Below, one piece after another: positions 7,641 through 15,007 of a stretch of DNA of 21,321 nt. Numbering within the stretch: position 1 is the first letter of the stretch; each line of letters starts with the position of its first letter. The translations under genes were made by a program, and so were the position numbers. The stretch covers positions 1-21,321 of the forward strand of contig CAKUYM010000036.1 in NCBI GenBank assembly GCA_934716785.1. Direction: 5' to 3'. This DNA is from an uncultured Bacteroides sp. (GTDB lineage Bacteria > Bacteroidota > Bacteroidia > Bacteroidales > Bacteroidaceae). The notes beneath the pieces are model-generated. The model had not been told where the DNA came from. It did not search any database and saw only the letters and a list, made by a program, of their open reading frames with translations.

Positions 7641-9056
7641 CTACCGGTCCGACCGAAGCCAATATCTTTCAATCTCCTCCAAAGACTTTCCTGTAGTCTC
7701 CGGAACGAGTTTCCACATGATAAGCATATACGGCACACACATGAATGCAAACAGGAAGAATGTTCCGGCAGGAGTCAGATTCTGAAGCATCCAAGGAGTG
7801 AGCTGTCCTATCAAATACGTTCCAATCCATAAGGCGAATCCAGCAATGGACATCGCCAATCCGCGCACCTTGGTAGGATACATTTCCGAAAGAAGCACGA
7901 ACACAACAGCACAGATGGAAACGGCACAGCAGAATACATAAAATAAAAAGAAAATAAGAAGGAAAATACTGGATATTCCCCAGGATTCGCCGAAAAGGAA
8001 ATAAACACCAATCAGCAGAAGAGAGACGATCATACCGGATACTCCGTAATAGACCAACTTCTTACGGCCAACCTTGTCGATGATGACAAGTGCAAGAACG
8101 GTAGTCAGAGTGTTGACTAACCCCACCAGCACTTGGTAAAACAAAGAATCTCCCCCTGAAAGGCCTGCATTTTCAAATATGGAAGGACCGTAATAAAGCA
8201 CTGCATTCACACCCATGAACTGTCCCAGAATAGCGATACACACGCCAATAACGACCGCTTTAAAAATTCCGGGCTTCATCAACATAGCCCATTCCGATTT
8301 CGTTTCAGAAGTCAATACGGATTTCGTCTCTTTCAACTGGTTGGAAGCTTCTGAAACAGAGTTGTATATCTTCTCCAATATGCCGGTTGCTTTTTCTTCC
8401 CTACCTCTTACAATCAACCAACGAGGGCTCTCCGGAATAAAGAATATAATAATGAAGAATAATACCGCCGGCAATGTTTCCATTCCCAACATTCCTCTCC
8501 AAACTTCTGTAACGAATATCTTATTCAGCCAATCCATACTTATCCGGCTGCCCGATTCCGCATAAGCCAGTAACTGATAGTTAATCAAATAAGCCCCTAA
8601 AAATCCAACTGTCACAGCCAACTGATACAAAGAGACCAGCCGTCCTCTATATTGCGCGACCGACACTTCCGAGATATACAACGGAGAAACAATCGATACA
8701 ACACCAATACCAACACCGCCGATTATGCGATAAACCACCAATTGTGTAAAGTCCGCAGAAATCGCGCAGCCTAAAGCCGATGTAGAAAACAGAATCGCAG
8801 AAATAATCATAGTCAGTTTCCGCCCCAACTTATCACTCATAACACCGGCAAAAAGGACACCGACAATGGAACCTATCAAAGCACATCCTACATACCATCC
8901 CTGTTGCAATGTATCCAGTTGGAAAAGTTGAGTCACCTGAGCAATCGTTCCGGATATAACAGCAGTATCATATCCGAACAAAAATCCTCCCAAAGCTGCC
9001 ACGAAAGAGAGGAAAATAAGATATCCAAAGTTAATTGCAGACTTCATATTACTCAT
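7641..9056 (-). CDS. Sugar-porter family MFS transporter
   Basis: This 471-residue protein has twelve predicted membrane segments and the sugar-porter signature set: FGYDTAVISG (27-36), SDKLGRK (74-80), the R-GG-GIG region with PLYISEVS (110-132), PESPRW (208-213), QFMGVNAVLYYGP (279-291), DKVGRK (327-332), and PETTGKSLEEIE near the C-terminus. Its relatives (XylE and GlcP types) move monosaccharides across the inner membrane, usually with protons. The start codon overlaps the stop of the upstream DUF4434 gene as ATGA, so translation is probably coupled. In this locus it would import the sugar released by the secreted enzymes. The particular sugar cannot be told from sequence alone. Confidence 0.92.
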   Translation of the reverse strand: MSNMKSAINFGYLIFLSFVAALGGFLFGYDTAVISGTIAQVTQLFQLDTLQQGWYVGCALIGSIVGVLFAGVMSDKLGRKLTMIISAILFSTSALGCAISADFTQLVVYRIIGGVGIGVVSIVSPLYISEVSVAQYRGRLVSLYQLAVTVGFLGAYLINYQLLAYAESGSRISMDWLNKIFVTEVWRGMLGMETLPAVLFFIIIFFIPESPRWLIVRGREEKATGILEKIYNSVSEASNQLKETKSVLTSETKSEWAMLMKPGIFKAVVIGVCIAILGQFMGVNAVLYYGPSIFENAGLSGGDSLFYQVLVGLVNTLTTVLALVIIDKVGRKKLVYYGVSGMIVSLLLIGVYFLFGESWGISSIFLLIFFLFYVFCCAVSICAVVFVLLSEMYPTKVRGLAMSIAGFALWIGTYLIGQLTPWMLQNLTPAGTFFLFAFMCVPYMLIMWKLVPETTGKSLEEIERYWLRSDR

Positions 9057-10153
9057 TTAATTTCAAAATATTCTCTGTATCTATCGTATAAATGTCCGGC
9101 TTGCAAGTAGGCTGATTGCGGACTCATAAAATGAGAGAATTCAAAAGTAATAGCTTTATCATACCCTGCGCGTTTGGCCGCTTCCAGTTTCATGCGAAGT
9201 TTGTCAAATTTGATAGGGAAAAAACGGATAGGCATATCACGGTCAAAAGACTCAGCATTTGTCCAGCATTGCATACCATATTTATCTGCCAACTTTTTAT
9301 TTACAGTGAAAAATGCGTCCAACTCATCATAATCGATATGTCCATCTTGGAAAGCGCAAGCATCTACCACCTCATGAATGCCGTCGAATATTTCATTCCA
9401 CTCTCTTTCGTGTTGTTGTACAGAGACCGCATCTTCTTTTGTCAGCTTCCCTGTCCCCATTATAGCCTTTTTGCCATCAATCCACGGAGAGATAAAGGTA
9501 GGAAGCCCGTTTGACACATCCTTACATTGCTTTCCCATAGCACGGAAAGCATCGATAGCCCCTTTCGTGGCACGACTGATTTCACCACTGATGTACCAGC
9601 CTCCAAAACTTTTATATTTCTCGCCGTACATCTTCCATACTTCATCAATCACATACTTGTTGTCTTCAATCTCCCAACTTAAATCACCTGTATCCCAATA
9701 ACGCCCTGAATCATACAACCCAAAATAAAATTTCATGTTATACTTCTCCGACAGGCGCAAATACATATCCAACAAGTCAACAGAAGGCATATAACATCCT
9801 TTCTTCAGCAAGTAGGGTGAAGGATAAGTTATAAACTTACGGTAACCAGAACGAATCATTATGACCGTATCGATGCCGATTCTTTTCATATGCTGAAAAT
9901 CCCGGTCCCATTCTTTCTCACCCCAGTTCTGGTGAGGGATATCATGAGATATCTCATCCAAAAAAGTTCCTGTTATTTTTAAACCGTTATTTTTGGGAAC
10001 AATTAATTTGCTTTCCAATGCGCCAGCCTCATTCTTCAAGGAGGGGATTTCTCTCCCCTCCCCGTCTGCCGCAAATAATGAAGGGGCAACCAAAGCGGAA
10101 GCTCCGGTCAGAGCCACTTTCTTTAAAAAATCTCTGCGATCATTTGTTTCCAT
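9053..10153 (-). CDS. Tat-exported DUF4434-like putative glycosidase
   Basis: The N-terminus NDRRDFLKKVALTG with a following hydrophobic stretch to SLFA is a twin-arginine signal, predicting export in folded form. The remaining 330 residues resemble DUF4434, a TIM-barrel family near glycoside hydrolases: ITGTFLDEISHD (60-71), the strand-like segments IDTVIMIRSGY (94-104), KFYFGLYDSG (141-150) and GWYISGEIS (185-193), and AITFEFSHFMSP (334-345). E191 and E338 sit at strand ends where retaining glycosidases place catalytic acids, and E301 is another candidate; these roles are inferred. The gene overlaps the MFS gene by 4 bases and follows the FAD oxidoreductase after 44 bases. Activity has to be considered unproven. 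Confidence 0.75.
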   Translation of the reverse strand: METNDRRDFLKKVALTGASALVAPSLFAADGEGREIPSLKNEAGALESKLIVPKNNGLKITGTFLDEISHDIPHQNWGEKEWDRDFQHMKRIGIDTVIMIRSGYRKFITYPSPYLLKKGCYMPSVDLLDMYLRLSEKYNMKFYFGLYDSGRYWDTGDLSWEIEDNKYVIDEVWKMYGEKYKSFGGWYISGEISRATKGAIDAFRAMGKQCKDVSNGLPTFISPWIDGKKAIMGTGKLTKEDAVSVQQHEREWNEIFDGIHEVVDACAFQDGHIDYDELDAFFTVNKKLADKYGMQCWTNAESFDRDMPIRFFPIKFDKLRMKLEAAKRAGYDKAITFEFSHFMSPQSAYLQAGHLYDRYREYFEIK

Positions 10154-10197
10154 AGTTTCACTTTCTGTTTTTACTTGGATATTGGATATATGTTAAC

Positions 10198-12081
10198 CTA
10201 TTGAATATACTTACCTGTGATATCGATCTGCTTCTTGTTGAAAGGATCCAACACCTGATCAATCATTACAGCCATCTCTCCTCTCAAAATATTCCGTTTC
10301 AAGTCCAGATCTTGCATTCCGTATGTTTTCCAAAGCACTTGTGGATCAACGGTTACACTCAAGTTTTCCTTTTCTGCAATCTTCTGAACAAGCTGAACCG
10401 CCTCCTCAATACTTAATTTCTCCGTTCCCGCTTTCTTGAATTCATCTTTGGCTGTTGGATATACGTCAAACAAGCCGTCCAATTCGGATGCCAACAATAC
10501 GGTATCCGCTCTCAGCCAAGTCTGATTGGACCAATCCACATTTTTGCCCATACCTTTCAGAATACCCGTAGAGCCAATCCGCTGATAAGAAGCAAACTTT
10601 ACATCCGAAACAGGAACATCCAGATAAGGAAGCAAATAGCCCTTAGCATCCAGAATTGCATTTTGGACATCACGCACGGAGACATCACTTATCTTCTGAT
10701 TATTCTTCACTGCAAGTGCAGCCAAGGCACCGGCGGCTTGACCTATCTGCAAGACAACCGGCTGCAGACGAGTCGTTCCATTGATAATATTCGATACAGA
10801 AATGGATTTTTCCGCAACAATCAGTCCGTCTACCTCCTTCGGGATCAAAGAACCTAACGGCAACCCAAACGAAGGAATCGGATGAAAATACAAGTTGGGC
10901 AACTCTTCATAGCCATGATAACGGGTATGATGATGATCTACCGGATAATCACCCACTGCAATACAGGTGCGATACAGTTTTTCATCCTGTGTATATGGAT
11001 TGAGTACGTGATTCAGATTAAAGCGGACCAATCCGTGAATTCTTCTGGATTCCCTATGATAAGGAATAAAAGGCAGCTTATCTTCTGTCGGATACTCATC
11101 ATCGGCCAATCCGAGTGTTTTATACCCCAGTTCATGCTGTAGGAAGTAAATAAAACACATCGTATAATGTTTTGCATACTCCAGCGCTTTTTTACGTTCT
11201 TCCGGGGTCATTTCAATCAGATTGACGTAATAATCATTGCCCTCTATCGGCCAGTTAATCATATATTTATGGTTTGGCAACCGTCCATAGGTAATCATCA
11301 TATCTTTAGACCACAGACGATCCGGTTCTTTGGGAGTGATACATACCGGATTGGCACAAGCGCAGGCAAATTCCTTCGGATCGTATCCTTGGGGTTCGGG
11401 AATAGTCACATCCTTACCATAATCTTTCAATATGGCAACATATGTAATATCTTGCACAATGTTATTCTTTTTTTCCGGAGCGATGTCCTCGTGTGTGTCA
11501 TCTCTGCTTTCCATACCAATATCATACTTCACTCCGCACATTTTTGCCACATCACCCAATTCGGTAGCATCAATCAGAATTTTCGCCCGAACCGTTTTCC
11601 CCGGTTGCCCTTCCATCTTCACTTTGGCAATCCATTCATTCCCTACCCTTTTTGCTTCTTCAAGACAGGCCTGTTTCCAAACCTTTAGATTGCTTTCCGC
11701 AGCTACCATTTCATGAAAAATCTTATTCCCGACAGAGGGTTCAAACAACACATTGCTCACCCACCCCGTCTTCAATGAATCCAGTCCACCATAATAATCG
11801 GACAATCTATCCTTAAATTCCCCCCAAAGTCCGGCAGGTAATTTGTAATTTCCATCTACGGCACTTACACCGGCAGAAGTCAACATTCCTCCCAACCAAG
11901 TATTTTCTTCAATAATCAATGTATTGGCTCCCATTCGAGCTGACTGAATGCCAGATGTTACACCACTGGCACCTCCACCAACGATAAGCACATCTACAGA
12001 CTCTTCCTCAGAATGCATACAAGATGAATATAATACCAGCACCAATAGCCCATAGAATACTTGAAATATGTTTTTCATCAT
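10198..12081 (-). CDS. FAD-dependent oxidoreductase lipoprotein (FAD_oxidored type)
   Basis: A hydrophobic N-terminus ends in YSSC, so C21 is the probable lipidated cysteine. It is followed by MHSEEE, close to the S(D/E)3 surface-export signal proposed for Bacteroides lipoproteins. The Rossmann dinucleotide motif is VLIVGGGASG (31-40), with acidic IIEEN (56-60) where FAD ribose binds. ILIDATELGD (168-177) and a C-terminal FAD-contact region GLIVAEKSISVSNIINGTTRLQPVVLQIGQAAG (419-451, key residues E424, S427, R438, G447, G451) match FAD_oxidored proteins found in Bacteroidetes glycan loci. CACANPVC (240-247) has three cysteines. Residues 490-610 resemble an SLH-like helper segment. The substrate is unknown; oxidation of a sugar hydroxyl is a reasonable guess. 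It is the first gene of the downstream unit. Confidence 0.82.
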   Translation of the reverse strand: MMKNIFQVFYGLLVLVLYSSCMHSEEESVDVLIVGGGASGVTSGIQSARMGANTLIIEENTWLGGMLTSAGVSAVDGNYKLPAGLWGEFKDRLSDYYGGLDSLKTGWVSNVLFEPSVGNKIFHEMVAAESNLKVWKQACLEEAKRVGNEWIAKVKMEGQPGKTVRAKILIDATELGDVAKMCGVKYDIGMESRDDTHEDIAPEKKNNIVQDITYVAILKDYGKDVTIPEPQGYDPKEFACACANPVCITPKEPDRLWSKDMMITYGRLPNHKYMINWPIEGNDYYVNLIEMTPEERKKALEYAKHYTMCFIYFLQHELGYKTLGLADDEYPTEDKLPFIPYHRESRRIHGLVRFNLNHVLNPYTQDEKLYRTCIAVGDYPVDHHHTRYHGYEELPNLYFHPIPSFGLPLGSLIPKEVDGLIVAEKSISVSNIINGTTRLQPVVLQIGQAAGALAALAVKNNQKISDVSVRDVQNAILDAKGYLLPYLDVPVSDVKFASYQRIGSTGILKGMGKNVDWSNQTWLRADTVLLASELDGLFDVYPTAKDEFKKAGTEKLSIEEAVQLVQKIAEKENLSVTVDPQVLWKTYGMQDLDLKRNILRGEMAVMIDQVLDPFNKKQIDITGKYIQ

Positions 12082-12126
12082 AATATAATTTAGTTACAGC
12101 GTATTGTAATTATTAATATCACGATG

Positions 12127-12156
12127 CAAATATAACTATATTTAGTAAACAAACAA
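12127..12156 (-). promoter_or_regulatory. Candidate promoter of the oxidoreductase-transporter-esterase unit
   Basis: On the minus strand TATATTTG (12134-12127) matches the -7 consensus TAnnTTTG. A TTG at 12156-12154 lies 19 bases upstream as the -33 element. The -7 box is 46 bases before the ATG at 12081. It lies in the 12082-12514 gap, which is very AT-rich and otherwise holds only the terminator candidate at its far end; I saw no gene or repeat in the middle. Confidence 0.5.
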
Positions 12157-12447
12157 TATATAATAAAAAACATATTTATATATCCCATCTTTTAATTTTT
12201 ATTTATTAAATCTATATTACGCATCAACTCTTTTAAATACAACACTTTACGATCAAATACATAAAAAAGATTTTATACCATCTTTTTAATTACAAAATTC
12301 TCTTTATATAAAGAGATTAATACTATACAGGTTCGAAAGCTATGCCAATATCTTTCATTACGACTATTAATAAAAAAATTTAATTAATAGGCATCCGATA
12401 TAAAATTCATTTCTGATAAGTACAGCCACTATATTGCATAAAAATAA

Positions 12448-12489
12448 AGACGGAATGCAAATTTGACCTCTGTCATTAGCCTTCCGCCT
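12448..12489 (-). terminator. Candidate terminator after the NAGPA-like gene
   Basis: On the minus strand AGGCGGAA (12489-12482) pairs with TTCCGTCT (12455-12448) with one G-U pair. The large loop contains its own TGAC/GTCA stem, and a T-rich tract (TTATTTTTA) follows. It lies 26 bases beyond the stop at 12515. The long loop lowers confidence, but position and T-tract fit the end of the upstream unit. Confidence 0.5.
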
Positions 12490-12514
12490 TTAAAGAAAAA
12501 AAACGCTCTATCAT

Positions 12515-13546
12515 CTATTTAATTCCGACAGCAGTCAATACCTTCCTTTGATTGCCGTCACTGCCTTTAATCGTTTCTTTACCGTTGACCAGCATACATG
12601 ACGAACCGCCGCCATCCAGATTAAGCGCTTCCGTGCATCCTAAATCTTTCATTACTTTAGCTACGTTGGCAGTAGTCAGTCCCGCTACTCCTTCCGTCAT
12701 GTTTCTGCCTTCGCATACAAAAATAATCATTTTTTTATCAGCCGTTATACCAATTGCGGTACGAGGTTGATTGGACGTAGCAGAAATATCCAGCATTTCT
12801 TCTACATACGTGTTTTTAATTTCTCCCGCACGCAGTAAAACCGTGACACCTCCGATACCGGTGGTAGCTTCCAATACTTTTGCGCCATTGGGAAAAGCAG
12901 ACGACGGAGCCTGCAACGGAGTTTTATTTATATCGTTATCAGCAGGAGCCGGATAGCAATAATTAACTCCGTCAGATGCCAGATAAGTCCATGTCGTTTG
13001 AAAAGTTCCATCCTTCATCAGACAGAAAGCGCCTAAAGTAGGATACCACATGGTCACCCAGTCTTTCGAATAGTAGTTCTGATTGGGGGAAAGCAGCCGT
13101 CCTTCACGAATCGCTAAATTTTGCGAATAATAAAAGCCGTCACTGTAAAAGAACAAACCTCCATTTATTACCACCGGAGCTTTGGAAGATTCATAAAATT
13201 CAGAAGGAGTATGTATTGATTTGCTTCCATATCCATTGGCTTCTTGTGAGAAAGCGATGTCGCCCAGAACTTCAAATTTAGCTTTGCTCATGTCTGCGAC
13301 AGCTATATAGGCAATAGCCTTCTTTCCCGCTAAAGTTTCCGGTGATTTATAGATATGAATATAGTCAGGAAGATTGCCGAAATTATCGGCCACCGTCCAT
13401 CCTTGTGAGACGATATCAGGATTCGATTCATCTTCTTCAGTTTCCTTATCCCATTCCCACGGGTGATCGGGATAATTCTCTCCACATGAACATAGAGAGA
13501 ACGCAAGCAATGCTGCTGCTATAAAATACAAACGTTTGATTAACAT
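12515..13546 (-). CDS. NAGPA-type phosphodiester glycosidase lipoprotein
   Basis: The signal peptide ends in a lipobox-like LCSC, so C21 is probably lipidated. A charged linker (WEWDKETEEDES, 30-41) follows. The main domain matches the phosphodiester glycosidase family PF09992, named after the human uncovering enzyme that removes GlcNAc from GlcNAc-1-phospho-6-mannose. Visible motifs are VVINGGLFF (125-133), QPRTAIGI (260-267), VCEGR (277-281) and EALNLDGGGSS (306-316), all hallmarks of the family. Bacterial members cleave other phosphodiester- or glycoside-linked residues, so the exact bond is open. The gene starts 3 bases after the acyltransferase stop and is the last gene of its unit. The anchor places it in the envelope. 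Confidence 0.88.
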   Translation of the reverse strand: MLIKRLYFIAAALLAFSLCSCGENYPDHPWEWDKETEEDESNPDIVSQGWTVADNFGNLPDYIHIYKSPETLAGKKAIAYIAVADMSKAKFEVLGDIAFSQEANGYGSKSIHTPSEFYESSKAPVVINGGLFFYSDGFYYSQNLAIREGRLLSPNQNYYSKDWVTMWYPTLGAFCLMKDGTFQTTWTYLASDGVNYCYPAPADNDINKTPLQAPSSAFPNGAKVLEATTGIGGVTVLLRAGEIKNTYVEEMLDISATSNQPRTAIGITADKKMIIFVCEGRNMTEGVAGLTTANVAKVMKDLGCTEALNLDGGGSSCMLVNGKETIKGSDGNQRKVLTAVGIK

Positions 13547-13549
13547 GAT

Positions 13550-14968
13550 TCAAGTCCTCCAAAAACATTTTAATTTAGTAAACAGGATGGTTATCAATAA
13601 AGCCAAAGAGGTTATGACAACTCCTCGCAAAAAGCCTAACCACGCATTTTGCTCCAAATAAGAAAGGTAGGTTCCCAGCCCCGTCAGGTTCAATAACGGT
13701 AAAACGACCAACTGGGTAGATACGTATGCAATCATCGGGTTCTGTCCCGCATATTCCAACGGACGCGTCAATCGAGACCATGAGTAAATGTCACACATAA
13801 TAGAAAATGCAATCATTGCCATAAAAGCAAGTCCCGATGCAAGAAAGTAATAGCTGTATGTAGAGGGGTCTTTTCGGATTCCTCCTTCATAAGCTTCAAA
13901 AGCCAATCCCAACAATATCAGATAAGTTCCCGCCTTGAAGAGTTTATACCAATAACCGGTATTTTCTCCCTCCACCTGCAATAGAATATAGAGAATACCT
14001 AATATTATGACAGTACCGGCCAGATTGAGCAATAGATAACGCATATAAAGTCCATATAAATTGAATACAATCAGCCCGATAGTCAATAAAAGTATCCATG
14101 GCATCCTTTTACGTTCATCCTTATTGTCATTTACCGGCATAGTTTTTCTGCCGCATAACCACTCATACAGATATTCTCCGGCAATGCTACCGGGAATTAC
14201 AATAAACAAATACTTCAGGTAGGAGAACTTATACATCCACGGCAAGGGAGAAAATTCCATCAGGCTATGATTCCACGATCCTGCATTTTCACTACCCAAG
14301 AACACTGCCATGATAAAAGGCAGTATCGCTATACGACTCCACGGTTTATTTATTGTCAGCGTATAAATCAGTGAGCCGAAAAATGCCATATTGGCTAATA
14401 CCAAAATAATAATATTACTATAGCCCAAACTGAATGTCCGTCCATCAGCATAATTGATATTCAGCAGCATGAATACTCCCGCCGCATAAGCAGATATTTT
14501 AATCAGTATCCTTGCATATTCCGGCATTTTGAACGGAATCCTCATGAACATAGGAAACATCAAGGCAAAGCCTCCCAATGCAATGAGCCATGAACGGATA
14601 TCCTGCGGAGAGGATACGACCCACGGATATATATGCTGAATAAAAATAGCAAAGAAGGTCAGCCGGAAACCTCTTAAAAGGCTGTCGTATATAATCTTCC
14701 AACGGGAAACTCCCTTTCTATATTTATTACCTATTGAAAAAGGAAAGGCTGCTCCCATTGCAAACAGAAAGAAAGGAAAGACCAAGTCAACCCACGTGAT
14801 TCCATAGATAGAACCATCAAATATAAAGTTGGAACGAGGTCCTACCTGAGCGTGATACATCCATCCGGGCAGTACTCCCCAAGCAATACTGCCCGAAAGA
14901 ACCATCGTCAAAATGGCATACCCGCGCAAGGCATCCAAAGAAGAAGCTCGTGTACTGTTATTATTCAT
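13550..14968 (-). CDS. DUF5009/HGSNAT-like multi-pass acyltransferase
   Basis: About eleven hydrophobic segments fill this 472-residue inner-membrane protein. The N-terminal SLDALRGYAIL (10-20) and WVDLVFPFFLFAMG (59-72) are the signature of the COG4299/DUF5009 family related to human heparan-alpha-glucosaminide N-acetyltransferase. H39 (WMYHAQ), shortly before that motif, falls where the human enzyme has its catalytic histidine; H112 is another candidate. The human enzyme carries acetyl from cytosolic acetyl-CoA across the membrane to a terminal glucosamine. A similar transfer to a periplasmic sugar is inferred here. The C-terminal AGQNPMIAY (407-415) also fits the family. It lies 39 bases after the GHL10-phosphoesterase gene and 3 bases before the NAGPA gene. 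Confidence 0.85.
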   Translation of the reverse strand: MNNNSTRASSLDALRGYAILTMVLSGSIAWGVLPGWMYHAQVGPRSNFIFDGSIYGITWVDLVFPFFLFAMGAAFPFSIGNKYRKGVSRWKIIYDSLLRGFRLTFFAIFIQHIYPWVVSSPQDIRSWLIALGGFALMFPMFMRIPFKMPEYARILIKISAYAAGVFMLLNINYADGRTFSLGYSNIIILVLANMAFFGSLIYTLTINKPWSRIAILPFIMAVFLGSENAGSWNHSLMEFSPLPWMYKFSYLKYLFIVIPGSIAGEYLYEWLCGRKTMPVNDNKDERKRMPWILLLTIGLIVFNLYGLYMRYLLLNLAGTVIILGILYILLQVEGENTGYWYKLFKAGTYLILLGLAFEAYEGGIRKDPSTYSYYFLASGLAFMAMIAFSIMCDIYSWSRLTRPLEYAGQNPMIAYVSTQLVVLPLLNLTGLGTYLSYLEQNAWLGFLRGVVITSLALLITILFTKLKCFWRT

Positions 14969-15007
14969 AATTTTTATATAGACAGTATATATTGTACTTC
15001 ATCATTT

